DNA of 64,000 nucleotides from Mangifera indica (GCF_011075055.1 NC_058152.1:8246001-8310000); one strand, 5' to 3'. Shown: positions 45,681-56,812, numbered from the stretch's first letter. A program made the numbers and translations. Notes: a model not told the origin generated them from the letters alone.

Positions 45681-46947
45681 ATGTTATAATTTCGAAAACA
45701 AAATTGTTTGTGAACAGTAATCCTCACACGCTCCCTCACGTGTTTGCACTCGCGCTCGTGTTTTCACTCTAATGTTCTCACCACTCTCTAATCAAAACGA
45801 TACTTGTGACAAATGACCACCAGTCAATCTAGGTTATATTACGATTACCGACAACTAAAATAAAGAGACTAAGATTCAAGAAGAAAGAAAATTTTCAAAA
45901 TCGGAAAAAAAAATGACACAATTTCAAGAATGAATAGTCAAGGGAAAGAAATTCAAAAGAGATGACAAGAATAAAAGAAATCAAATTCAAAAGAGATGAC
46001 AAGAATAAAAGAAATCAAATTCAAAAAAGGTAAGTCTGCTAACTTTCTCCTTGATCTCTTTTCTTTTTTTTTTACGTTTTTTTTTTTGCTCCTTTTTTTT
46101 TCTATGTTTTTTCTTCTTTTTTTTTTTATGCTACTTGGCCGAAAATAGGAAAGAAAATAACTTCTTTAGATCACACAAATCCCCTCCTAAAAAAAATTCT
46201 AAGCAATTAACGGAATAACCAAGGTTTAATCCCCTAATTTAGGACTATCAAAATTTTCAAGGAAAAATTAAATTTTTAGGCACAAATCAAGAACTCAATC
46301 TCCCAACGTAGGTAATTACAATGCTTCTCCTAAAGATTAAAGGAAACAAGGCAATCCTAATCCAAGATTATTCTCCCAAATTTCGGAATCCCACTTTTTC
46401 CCACTGTTTTTTTTTTTGCTACTGTTTTTTTTTTTTGACAATCAAGGCAATTTAAACCAAGGCAATCAAACAATAATTTCCACCAAGAACTACCCTTGCA
46501 CTTTTGGCAACAACAAAATCTTTCCCAAGAGGTCAAGAATCCCACACAAAGCCAATCCCTAATTCACTCGCCAAAGGATATATATTTTCGGCATCAACAA
46601 TATATTTATTTTGTTTTTTTTCGTTTTTTTCTTTTTTTTTTTTTTGATCAATCAAGAAGACAATTAGACACCCACACAACCTAGAATTTGACTATTCCAA
46701 GGTTAATCACAAATTCAAGAATTTGATGGAAACAAGGACACTAACATAATCAAGAATTTAAGAATTTGATGGAAACAAGGACACCAAAACACAATCAAGA
46801 ATTCAAGAATTTGATGGAAACAAGGACACCAAAACACAATAAAAAAATGAAAACGAAATCACCAAGAGAACGAAATCACGACTAATGACGAAGAGAATTC
46901 CTACTCGAAAACACAAGAAAAGATAGATACGGAACCTGATTCGACTC
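45681..46947 (-). repeat. GypC leader with A/T homopolymers and tandem repeats
   Basis: This is about 1.27 kb of untranslated leader between primer-binding site and gag. It holds two perfect 34-bp tandem units (45951-45984, 45985-46018, ATTCAAAAGAGATGACAAGA...), long T-runs at 46066-46140 and 46405-46650, and three copies of AAGAATTTGATGGAAACAAG within 46715-46830. No coding signal was seen. Confidence 0.75.
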
Positions 46948-46960
46948 GGCTCTGATACCA
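46948..46960 (-). promoter_or_regulatory. GypC primer-binding site, initiator tRNA-Met
   Basis: The reverse strand reads TGGTATCAGAGCC two bases after the LTR end, a perfect match to the plant initiator tRNA-Met site. Confidence 0.93.
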
Positions 46961-46962
46961 AC

Positions 46963-47792
46963 TGATGCGAACCTTGACGATTTGTCGCAAGACCTAACAC
47001 TCAAGAAGATATTTTCCCAGGATTGAATCGGTTTCGTCACGTAATTAAACCTTGACCTGAATCGATATGGAATCGAACGAACCTTGGTATTGAGAATGGT
47101 GAACGCCACAAGACAAGCTTGATAAGTTCATAGATTGTAAACTCAATAGTAAGCAATCTATTTGTGAAAAATCAGCCAAAAAGTTTTTTATTCATCATGA
47201 AATGTTTTGTTTTTATAGTACAATGCCAACTTAACCCTAACTACCCATGACCCAATGGACTTCCAAACTTCCCAAGCCCATTACCTAAGTAACTACCCAA
47301 AGCACTAATTAAATTAAAAGAAAAGATGTCACTTGGGCTCAATAAAGTCTAGCCCAATCACAAACAAGATCAAAATCATAAAACTGAAAATCCTAAATTT
47401 GGGTAAACAAAAAAAACTATGAAATACGGACTGGAATGACGTTATTTGGGCCTCCAACTTGAGTTCAACTAGAAAACCTCTAGGTTTTGGTTATAGAGCT
47501 CAAAACAAGCTTCGCGTTGATATATTACAGGCCCCGTAACTCTTCTCGAATCAAAAGTTATGGCCATTCAAAGTTTGCTTGCGCATAAGCTTGGGCCTAA
47601 ATCAAGTTGATCTCTCTGTTGGCTCCTTCAAGCATCCAATCGTCCTTGAGTGAGCTGATCTTAGTCTCCAAGCCCTCCACGAGTCCAACTAAGGCTTGTT
47701 GCATCTTCTTAGCTCTGCTCTTCATAATTGGCCCAATCGGAATATGTAGCGAATCTTCTTGAGGGCTCGAGGCGTCTACGATGCCTCTATCA
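46963..47792 (-). repeat. GypC 5' LTR
   Basis: This 830-bp LTR reads TGATAGAGGCATCG to GGTTCGCATCA on the reverse strand, with intact TG...CA ends, next to AATAC at 47793-47797. It also contains the open tail frame (47597-47770) corresponding to the polyprotein end. Confidence 0.92.
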
Positions 47793-49265
47793 AATACCTT
47801 GTCAAAATCAGGTAGAGCAAGTATGTGGGCTTCACATAACTTCCTTTTAACCTCTTCAAATGCTTTGGAGGCTGTCGTGGACCATTCAAACCCATTTTTC
47901 TTCATACATTCAGTGATGGGAGCCATGAGAGTGCTAAAATGAGGCACAAAAGGCCTATAAAAAGAAGCAAGGCCGTGGAAGCTCCTAACTTCAGTGAGAG
48001 TCTTTGGTTGGGGCCAAGTTTTAATGGCATCTACCTTGGATTGATCTACTTGAATGCCATCCTTAGAAACTACATATCCAAGGAACACAACTTGGTCTAG
48101 AAAGAATTCACACTTCTCTTCTTTTGCATATAACTTATTTTTCCTCAACACATCAAAAACACTTCTCAAATGCAAGACATGATCATCAAAAGTTTTGCTA
48201 TATACTAATATGTCATCAAAATAAACAACAACAAATGCACCAATGTAAGGTTTGAGTACCTCATTCATAAGCCTCATGAAAGTGCTTGGAGCATTTGAAA
48301 GGCCAAAGGGCATAACCAACCATTCATATAAGCCTCCCTTAGTCTTGAAGGTTGTCTTCCATTCATCTCCTTCTTTCATCCTTATTTGATGGTAGCCACT
48401 CCTTTGATCAATTTTGGAGAAGACACAAGCACCATGTAACTCATCAAGTCTAGGGATGGGATACCTATACTTGATGGTTATATTGTTAATGGCTCTACTA
48501 TCCACACACATCCTATATGAGCCATCTTTCTTAGGAACAAGTAGGGCTGGAACGGAACATGGACTCATGCTAGGCTTCACAAAGCCTTTTTCAATCAATT
48601 CTTCCACTTGCCTTTGCAACTCTTTAGTCTCCATGGGATTGCATCTATAGGCTGGCTTATTAGGCAATGGTGCACCCAAAACCAAGTCAATTTGATGCTC
48701 AATGCCTCTTATAGGAGGGAGGCCGGATGGAAGCTCTAGTGGGAACACATCTTCAAATTCAGCCAAGAGAGATTGAACTAAGGTATGGGCTTCTTTCTTC
48801 TCATGTTTAAGCTCCCCTTCAAGTATAAGTAATACAAAGACAGGTTGCAAACTCAAAAGAGCCCTTTCTACTTGCTGCCCATTCATATACATACTCTCCC
48901 TTTTAGCTTCTTTCCCTTTGATAGCCTTGTTAGCTTTTTGGGGACTAAGAGGTAGCAAAGTAATGGTCTTCCCCTTGAATTTGAAGGAATAAGTGTTCTT
49001 TTTACCATTATGAGTTACTTCTCTATCAAATTGCCAAGGTCTCCCTAGCAACAAAAGGCATGCATCCATGGGAACTACATCACACACAATCTCATCTTGG
49101 TAATGCTTGCCAATAGAGAAGGAAACAAGTACTTGTTTGGCTACTTGGAGGCTGGTCCCATTGCTCAACCATTGGAGCTTATATGGTTGAGGATAAGGTA
49201 TGGTAGACAATCCAAGTTTCTCCACTAATATAGATGAAGCCACATTTGCACAACTTCCACTATCT
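47793..49265 (-). pseudogene. GypD copy 3 protease, RT and start of RNase H
   Basis: This is an open reverse-strand frame. It starts in the protease just after the catalytic DSG ([48 protein letters not shown]). It continues through RT ([56 protein letters not shown]) and the connection to LPDFDKVF at 47797. There it meets the GypC LTR. Unlike GypD copies 1 and 2 it retains the protease-to-RT linker. Gag and the 5' LTR are missing because LINE-A copy c begins at about 49263. Confidence 0.9.
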
Positions 49266-51865
49266 ATAGCTCGCCAAAAAGCAAAGGTTCATTGGCTTCA
49301 AGAAGGAGATCAAAATACAAAATATTTCTTCAAATACATCAAAGCTCGTAGGTGTAGGAATTCTATCAATGGTGTGTGCCTAGATGATGGGACCTTTGTG
49401 AGTGATATGGAAGATGTTAAGAAAGAATTAGTATGCTATTTCAAGAAGGTCCTCAATTCCACAGATTCAAGCAAATCTAATGTTAGGGAATTTCAAAGGA
49501 TACTAAATTTTCGATTAGAGCTTCAAGAAAAAGAGAACATGATCAAGGAAGTGGAGGAGGATGAAATCAAATCCATTATTTTTGCCGTGGACAACAATAA
49601 AGCGCCAGGGTCGGATGGATATGGTGCTTTCTTCTTTAAAGTAGCTTGGGAGATTGTTGGGAGTGATGTGGTGAAAGCTATCAAGCACTTCTTCTCCTCG
49701 GGTCACCTTCTCAAAGAAGTAAATTGTACTATTTTAGCTCTTGTCCCTAAGGTTGCTAACTCTTCAAGGTGTAAAGATTATAGGCCTATAGCTTGCTGTA
49801 ATACCATCTACAAATGCATTTCTAAGATCCTTGCAAATCAACTCAAAGTCATCCTCCCTAATTTCATTGATAAAGCCCAAGGAGCCTTTGTGGGAGGACG
49901 GAACATTGGTGAGAATATAATGTTGTGTCAAGACCTTATGCATAACTACCATAGAGTGAGCAAAGAGAAGAAATGTGCTATGAATATTGATCTTTTGAAG
50001 GCATATGACACGGTTCATTGGGATTTCATCCTTGCTATTCTTGAAGCAATTGGTTTTCATGGAAAATTCATTGGTTGGATTAGAAGTTGCATCACAACTC
50101 CTTCATTCTCCTTGGGAATAAATGGTGAATTGGTGGGTTTCTTCAAGAGCTCTCATGGTCTTAGACAAGGGGACCCGTTATCCCCTTACCTTTTTGTCAT
50201 GGCAATGGAGATCCTTTCCCGTATGCTTAGACAACTCAAGAACAATCCTTCTTTTGGCCATCATTGGAAATATAAGAAGAACAATATAACTCATTTATGC
50301 TTTGCCAATGACCTTATTTTGTTTTGTAGGGCAGATTATGATTCTATTGCTCTCATGAAAAGATCTTTAATCCTTTTTCATGAATGGTCCGGACTCCAAA
50401 TGAATTGCAACAAAAGCAACATTTTCCTTTCTGAGATTCCCCAAGAGGAGAAGGCAAAACTCGCGGATTCCATCAATTTGGAGGTGGGAGAATTGCCTTT
50501 CAAGTATCTAGGGGTTCCAATAACTTCTTCAAAACTCAAAAGTAGTGATTGCAAGCTGCTCATTCATAAGATTATTGGGAGAATTACTTCATGGCGTAAC
50601 AAATTCTTATCTTATGCGGGTTAGGCTCTTACTTATCAAGGCTGTCCTCTTTAGCATTCAAGTGTATTGGTCTTCCATCTTTATTCTTCCTTCAAGTGTC
50701 CATAAGGAGATAGATGGGATTTTAAGGAACTTCCTTTGGAGTGGTGCTTCTATGGATGGTAAAAAGGCCAAAGTTGCTTGAGATGAGGTATGTGTTCCTA
50801 AAGTGGAGGGTGGCCTAGGCATTATGAGGTGCAAATCTTGGAATAAGGCTGCCATCATTAAGAATATGTGGAAGATACTCCTTGATAAGAGGAATTCACT
50901 TTAGGTGGAATGGATTAGGGCATATAAGCTTAGAGGTAAATGTTTTTGGGAAATCAAACCGAATAGTGAGAGTTCATGGGTTTGGAGGAAGATTCTAGGC
51001 CTTAGGGAACAAATGAAGACCAAGTTCAAGAAGATCATTGGCAATGGGGAAAACACTTTTCTTTGGCTTGATAATTGGCACCCCCATGGACCGTTATTGG
51101 ATAAGTATGGTTCCTGGGTTATCTATGATTCAGGGATCTCTAAGAATGCTTTAGTAAAGGAAGTAATTGATGAGAATGGGTGGAAATGGCCAGCGGCTAA
51201 TTCTTGCCACCTTATGGAGATAAAGGAAGCTCTCCCTTGCTACCCAATGGGTGGTGAGGACTCTTTAATATGGTCCCCTAATACTAATGGCACATTTTCT
51301 ATCAAATCGGCATGGGAGGTAATAAGAAGTAGGAGAGTAAAGGTTACTTGGCACAATCTTTTATGGTTTAAAAGACACTTTCTAAGACACTCTTTCATTG
51401 TGTGGATGGGTATTAGAGGCAAACTAATAACAAGGGACAAGTTAGTAAGAATCGACCTTATATCCTAAAATTTATGCCCTTTGTGCAATGAGGACCTGGA
51501 AAGCATGGATCATCTCTTTTTTAGGTGTGCTTTTAGCTCCCAAATCTGGAATGGAATGCTTAATCTATGCCATCAGCAACTCATTTCCAGCCCGTGGGTT
51601 TCTTTGATTGCGGAATTGGCAAACAAATGGAAGGAGAATAGCTTCAAGAATATTGTGAGCAAGCTATGCTTTGGGGCAACTGTCTACCACATATGGAAGG
51701 CTAGGAATGACATTTGCTTTGGAAGAGGTGGATTCCCAAAGGAGAGAGTTATAATGCTTATCCAAGATTGTGTTAGTTAGAGTATCTTGCTTGAAAAAGG
51801 TTAACAAGACTAGGGAAAATGTGCTAATTGTAAACAATTGGGGTATACCTCATGTAATTTTTTAG
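49263..51865 (+). pseudogene. LINE-A copy c ORF2 (RT and zf-RVT)
   Basis: RT is open from the 5' end to 50624 (AVDNNKAPGSDGYG, GLRQGDPLSPYLFVMAMEIL) but the active box reads CFANDLILFCR, with Asp to Asn at 50307-50309. A one-base insertion near 50620, stops replacing Trp at about 50780 and 50902, and TAA at about 51466 break the thumb and C-terminal region. The zf-RVT cluster is LCNEDLESMDHLFFRC. The apparent N-terminal extension of the forward frame at 49200-49262 is antisense gypsy DNA. Confidence 0.88.
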
Positions 51866-52092
51866 TAGTCTTATGGTGGTGCTCGGACTTGTGATGTATT
51901 CTTTGTATTAGGTTTTGTGTTGATGCCGTGGTGTTTGTGTACCATTTTGGTTTGTGTTGAGTTTTGTTTCGGCATAACCTAGGGGATTGTCCTAGGTATG
52001 CTTGTGTTTGGCTTTTCTAGGGGCTTGTCCTAGATTTCCATTGTATATCCTTTTCTCCTTGGTATAAATTATTACTTACCAAAAAAAAAAAA
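49263..52092 (+). mobile_element. LINE-A copy c, 5'-truncated
   Basis: This is a forward LINE-A from mid ORF2 ([20 protein letters not shown]) to poly(A) at 52081-52092. It is clearly closer to copy b (33881-36510) than to copy a. The left flank is GypD protease and the right flank is a different gypsy RT, and no target duplication is visible, so one flank has been replaced by rearrangement. The first hairpin at 51977-51997 is ACCTAGG/CCTAGGT. Confidence 0.88.
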
Positions 52093-52883
52093 TAAACTAC
52101 TGCAAATTTACCTATGAAAGCACGTAAGACATGATTCATTAACCTCATAAATGTACTAGGTGCATTAGTTAAACTAAAAGACATTACTAACCACTCATAC
52201 AATCCATATTTAGTTTTAAATGCGGTCTTCCATTCATCTCCCTCTTTCATGAGAATTTGATAGTTGCCACTCTTTAAATCAATTTTTGAAAACACACACG
52301 AACCATACAACTCATCAAGCATATCATCTAATCTAGGGATAGGATGTCTATACTTTACTGTGATCTTATTGATGGCTCAGCAATCCATACACATGCACCA
52401 TGTTCCATCTTTCTTTGGGACTAGAATGACAGGAACAGAGCATGGGCTAAGACTCTCTCTAACAAATCCCTTTTCCACCAACTCATCCACTTGCCTTTGT
52501 ATCTCCTTTGTCTCCTCAGGATTAGTTCTATAAGTAGGTCGATTTGATATGGCAGCCCTAGGTATAAAGTTGATTTGGTGCTCAATACCTCTTAAAGGAG
52601 GTAATCCATAGGGAATCTCTTCGGGAAACAAGTCTTCAAACTCCTGCAATAATAAAACAACCATACTAGGCAAAGAGGGGTTAAGGTCATTAGTAAGAAA
52701 ATAAACATCCTTTTACATAAGTACAAGTAGTTGCTGCCTTGCGATCATAGCACTTTTAACCTCACTTTTTCTGGCAAACACACTCGCTCTCTTACTTTTC
52801 TCTCCTTTGTGCACACTTTTCTCTTTAGCTTTTCTCTCGGCCTTACTCTTTTCACTTGGATTTTACCTCTCAGTCTCACTTCC
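52093..52883 (-). pseudogene. GypC-related RT fragment
   Basis: On the reverse strand this reads MVVLLLQEFEDLFPEEIPYG, IPRAAISNRPTYRTNPEETK, VPVILVPKKDGTWCMCMDC, stop, then [20 protein letters not shown] and [20 protein letters not shown] up to GKFAVVY at 52093. There the LINE-A poly(A) cuts it just before the YFDD box. The upstream charged linker (to 52883) is cut by LTR-B. It is related to GypC but clearly diverged. Confidence 0.85.
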
Positions 52884-54027
52884 TGATCCAAACCTGGATC
52901 CAATTGAAGGTCCATGCCTGATCCATAGTCCATCCAAGACTCCATCAAGTGCAATCCAATCAAGACCAATAAAATAATACCAAGTCCAATCTCATCACTT
53001 GACAAGTTTGGCCCTACATGAAGTGTGGAGTCCAAAACCTTGTTTTGAAGAGAATCAAGCACAAACCCAAGCTATGTTCAAACCCATTTCGTCCCTACCT
53101 TCATTTTGGGGTCCCAAGCCCTCCTTGGGTCACTCTCTTATCACTTGGGTCCACTAAAAGTCCAACAAGCCTAATAGAGAGTTTAATTAGCTCTTTGTAT
53201 TTTATTGTCTAATTATGCACTTTATTTGTTGTTTGTTCTAAACTATGTTTAATTCAGTTTGTTAGTTGCCTTGGGTGAAGCTAAGCAAGTCAAAGAAGCT
53301 CAAAGAAAGAGACAAGAGTTGACACATCACATGGCTCTAGGAATTACTTCTTTTGGCAAGACAATTCATGACAATTTGGCCTTCCCTTGCCTTACATTCT
53401 TCTTTAGGACATATCACATGGCTCTAGGAATTACTTCTATTAGCAAGGCAATTCATGACAATTTGGCCTTCCCTTGCCTTACATTCTTCTTTGGGACATA
53501 TCACATGGCTCTAGAAATTACTGGCAAGGCAATTCATGACAATTTGGCCTTCCCTTGCCTTACTTTCTTTTTTGGGATTAACATGAAGATTAGAGCCAAA
53601 TGTCTTTGAAATGAGCTTGACATGTAATGTAGCTTCATTTAGGTTTCATTTAAATGTAGTTTGAAGCCTATTTAAAGGCTCCTTGGGTGATGTACGTTTT
53701 TTCCTTGGCTTGAATATTAAAGAAAATCTTCCTTGTAAGTGTTTTGTAATTCCTCTTTATCCAACTCTTGACCAAGGGATTGGTGGTGATTCAGGGCTGG
53801 TGGGTTCCTTTTAGGCCTTAGTTTATTGGTTAAATTGTTGTTTGCTTGTTCTTACTCTCATCTCTTATCATTTTCTCCCATGGTCGAAGTTTCTCTTGAA
53901 ACCTACTTGGCTGAAACTTATTTTTTCTATTGAGTTATGCTAGTTTGGAGTTGTATTTGGAATTGAACTTGCTTGATCATCCTAATATAACTCACCTACT
54001 ATTTAAACTTGAACTAAAACCACATCA
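52884..54027 (+). repeat. LTR-B with a triplicated segment
   Basis: This forward LTR starts TGATCCAAACCTGG and ends AAAACCACATCA, followed by a primer-binding-like site. It is 1144 bp, against 976-978 bp for the solo copies. The extra length comes from an 85-bp segment (CACATGGCTCTAG...CCTTACATTCTTC) present three times at about 53321-53573 and once in the other copies. A T-rich region and TTTAAAGG at about 53670 may be promoter sequence. Confidence 0.85.
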
Positions 54028-54029
54028 TT

Positions 54030-54041
54030 TGGTATCAAGAG
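54030..54041 (+). promoter_or_regulatory. LTR-B primer-binding-like site
   Basis: TGGTATCAAGAG lies two bases after the LTR-B end, related to the initiator tRNA-Met site TGGTATCAGAGC. It shows LTR-B is forward here and supports orienting the other copies as reverse. Confidence 0.65.
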
Positions 54042-54338
54042 TTGGTCAAGAGTTGAGTGCTCTAAAAGTATTAAAGTCAGAGTGTAACCATACCAATAGA
54101 TGGCAAGAATCAAGATACACTGCTCAACTCAAGCACAACTTCTTCTTTTTTTTTTCTTTTTTTTTAAATATCTAATCAAATCAAACATAAACAGAATTAA
54201 TACGACTTCAAGATCAAGAAGCTAATTAGCACGGACAAGAAGAACTAAGTAAAAAGGAACACAAGGAATGAATAAGGTGCAAAGAAAAGTACTAAGCAAA
54301 GATAGATAAAAGAGACATAAACCTGTTTCTAGAACCAA
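54042..54338. other. Two facing LTR-element leaders, no gene
   Basis: The first part continues the LTR-B element leader rightward to a T-run (about 54141-54166). The second part is the leader of the reverse LTR-E element. The coding regions of both elements are missing. Confidence 0.6.
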
Positions 54339-54351
54339 GGCTTTGATACCA
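54339..54351 (-). promoter_or_regulatory. LTR-E primer-binding site
   Basis: The reverse strand reads TGGTATCAAAGCC, a one-base variant of the initiator tRNA-Met site, two bases from the LTR-E end at 54354. Confidence 0.8.
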
Positions 54352-54353
54352 AA

Positions 54354-55055
54354 TGATAAAGAACCTGCTAAGCGACCTATCCTAGAAATCCTTGAATCAA
54401 TATGTTATGCACACCCTAGAAAAGCTAGAAAACAAGTTAGATCAATCAGATTAGAACCCTAAGAAAACTAAGTCCTTAAAACTCCAATCTTAAGACGCCA
54501 CAAAGGTTGATCACTCCTTTGATAAGTCAAGATGTTGTATTCTTCCAAGAACACAAGGGAACAAAGCAAAGTTTGTTGAAAATACCCCAAAATTATTAAT
54601 AATATGTCTCCTTTTTGTTTTCCAAAGTTGTAGCCTTTATATAGGCATGTAATCATCATATTAAGTTAAGGCTAAATATACATGTAAAAGACTTAACTTC
54701 TTGGGTTTATTTGGACTTGTAGGTTGGCCCATGTCTTGATATATTATCTAACAACTTAAAACACCTAATCATTTTATTTAAGCTTTTCTTTAGCTTGGGC
54801 CGTGCTACCTGGAATTATATCATGGACTCCAAGCTTTATTCTTTAGGTTCTAAGACATGTCCATTATCTTGCACATAAAGATAAGTGATTATACTTGGTA
54901 TAGCATTGGAAACTTCTAGAACAGCCTCTTTGTCATGCATGTCCATGATTAAGCCTTGTAAAGCCTCTTTCATCTTCTTTGTCCTTGCTCTAGTCATTGG
55001 GCCACCGATTCCTTGCAAAGGATCTTAGGAATATTTGCTTTGTTGCACTTGATCA
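54354..55055 (-). repeat. LTR-E containing a gypsy polyprotein tail
   Basis: On the reverse strand the LTR reads TGATCAAGTGCAAC to GGTTCTTTATCA, about 702 bp. The high-coordinate boundary is inferred from TGATCA only. An open frame at 54836-55018 (GGPMTRARTKKMKEALQGLI...) is the C-terminal tail of a gypsy polyprotein, as in GypC and LTR-G. This suggests a third family with tail-in-LTR organisation. Confidence 0.7.
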
Positions 55056-55430
55056 GCACCTTGATCTCCATCATTTAATAAGTCAATAATTGTAATAGGT
55101 TGGACTATGTTTTTTAATTTAAACTTATTGGATAAGTTAGGTTATTGATTTCTATTCTATTTAGGATTCTATTTTAGCTATAAATAGACTTGCAACCCTT
55201 TGAAAAGGGGACTTCTGATGAGAGTAATAATACTGAGAGACTTATTTTCTCTTTGGTTGTTTTTAGAACTTTTTGATCTTATCAAGATAATTCTTGTGGT
55301 GATCTAATCTGACTTATCACTCACATTCTCAACTTGTTCTTAAGCGTGGCATCAAAATCTCTTCTTATCGTTTTGGTTCATGTCTCTTAATAAACATTAG
55401 GGCAAGGTTTTTATTTGTATGAATTTGATT
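55056..55430 (+). repeat. LTR-F-like sequence with TATAAATAG
   Basis: No coding region. AGCTATAAATAGACTTGCAACCC (about 55177) and CTTATCAAGATAATTCTTGTGG (about 55278) correspond to similar stretches in LTR-F at about 62205 and 62297. It is probably a diverged LTR fragment; the ends were not found. Confidence 0.5.
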
Positions 55431-56045
55431 TAGCCTTCTTGGGGTTTGAATTCTTTGTTTTGTTTGTCAGTCTCATTGTGCTCTTTGGGGTTGGCACCAT
55501 GAAAAGTTTGCATGCTGGTTGTTTTTTTATCTTTTAGAACACCTAAAAAAAATATATTGCTCTTAACATTATTTAGATAGAGACCTAACCAAATTTGGAA
55601 GTTATGGAGAACCCCTTTGATCATCTTGACCAAAACCAAGTTAGCCCTACAAAACAGCAAGGGGTCATTTACAAAACACAAATGGGTTAAGTTTTTGGCC
55701 TTGCATTTCCTATGGTAACCGAAAGCTACATCATTCCTCAAATTGCCAACCACACAAGAGAGAATTTCTGTTACCATCATAAAAAGATAAGGGGACATAA
55801 GATCTCCTTGTCTTAAGCCTCTTTAGCTTTTGAAAAAACTAACCAACTCACCATTTATCCCTATCAAGAATGAAGGGGAAAAGATACAACTCTCAACCCA
55901 CCTAACAAACTTTGGATGCAGCTCAATACTCCTAAACAAAGTGATGATAAAATCCCAATTCAGAGAGTCATACGCTTTCATTAAATCCACCTTAATAATG
56001 CACTTCTTTTCCTTGGAGTTCTTGTGATAACTATGCAAAAGCTCT
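55431..56045 (-). pseudogene. LINE RT fragment with altered active site
   Basis: On the reverse strand 55823-56038 reads HSYHKNSKEKKCIIKVDLMK and AYDSLNWDFI, and continues at 55470-55798 with MSPYLFMMVTEILSCVVGNL and LTHLCFVNDPLLFCRA. The catalytic F/YADD box is FVND. Both ends are truncated by other repeats. Confidence 0.8.
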
Positions 56046-56812
56046 TAGCACAAAAAATAAGCTCTTGGAACCTGTAAGATGTGTGTGGATAGTAGAGCCA
56101 TCAATAACATCACCATAAAGTATAGGTATCCCATTCCCCAGTTGGATGACATGCTTGATGAGTTGCATGGTACTTCCATCTTCTCCAAAATAGACCTAAG
56201 AAGTGGCTACAATTATATCTGAATGAAGGAAGGAGATAAGTGAAAGATGACTTTTAAGACCAAGGGGGGCTTGTATGAATGGTTGGTGATGCTCTTTGGC
56301 CTATCTAATGCCTTAACACTTTCATGAGCTATTAACTTCATCTGTAAACACTTTCATGAGGTTACTGAATGAGGTACTCAAACCTTTCATTGGCAAGTTT
56401 CTTTTTGTTTACTTTGATGACATTCTTATGTATAGCAATGATCAAAATGAGCATATTGAGCACTTGAAAGTTATGTTTAATGTGTTGAGGAAGCAAAAAC
56501 TCTACAAGATGCTTTAAAAGTATGAGTTCTTCGTGGGTAGCATCATCTTCCTTGGGTATGCCATTTCAAGAGATGGAATTATGGTAGATTAATCCAAGGT
56601 GAAAGCTATTAGAACATGGCCTAAGCCTAAGACTATCATGAATGCAAGGAGCTTTCACAGCTTGGGTTCATTTTATAGTAGATTCATTTTTAACTTTAGT
56701 ACCATCATGGCTCCCATCACTTAGTGCATGAAAAAGGGTTAATTTAAGTAGACTTTGGTAGCCAATGAAGCTTTTGGAGTGATCAATAAAAAATTATGTA
56801 AAGCACCTATCC
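56046..56812 (+). pseudogene. GypD-like RT remnant (forward), left part
   Basis: This forward decayed RT reads [40 protein letters not shown] and [12 protein letters not shown], then a duplicated and frameshifted NAPSTFMRL region. A degenerate YFDD region follows (about 56405), then FLGYAISRDGI-like and SFHSLGSFYSRF-like segments. It has many stops. It continues at 60270 beyond the LINE-B insertion, where RNase H resumes. Confidence 0.78.
56799..56812. repeat. 14-bp target duplication of LINE-B copy d (left)
   Basis: TAAAGCACCTATCC occurs here and at 60270-60283, bracketing the reverse-strand LINE-B. The gypsy sequence is continuous when one copy and the LINE are removed. Confidence 0.92.

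Larger units (their letters stand above)
40294..47792 (-). mobile_element. GypC: complete 7.5-kb Ty3/gypsy element (CRM-like)
   Basis: This is a reverse-strand element with 5' LTR 46963-47792, primer-binding site 46948-46960, a long leader, gag-protease (43917-45680), RT-RNase H-integrase (40888-43824), a purine tract and 3' LTR 40294-41122, flanked by AATAC. Gene order, integrase and the polyprotein tail ([26 protein letters not shown]) resemble plant CRM-type chromoviruses, though I see no obvious chromodomain. The two LTRs differ by roughly 3% by eye. Stops and frameshifts in gag and pol make it inactive. Confidence 0.92.

Noticed and set aside
45951..46018. Possible CRISPR-like direct repeats
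   Set aside because: The units are contiguous without spacers and lie in a plant retrotransposon leader.
47597..49243. Single 548-codon ORF joining GypD RT to a tail
   Set aside because: It is a chimera: GypD RT up to 47797 and then the GypC 5' LTR tail frame. The join is an accident of insertion.
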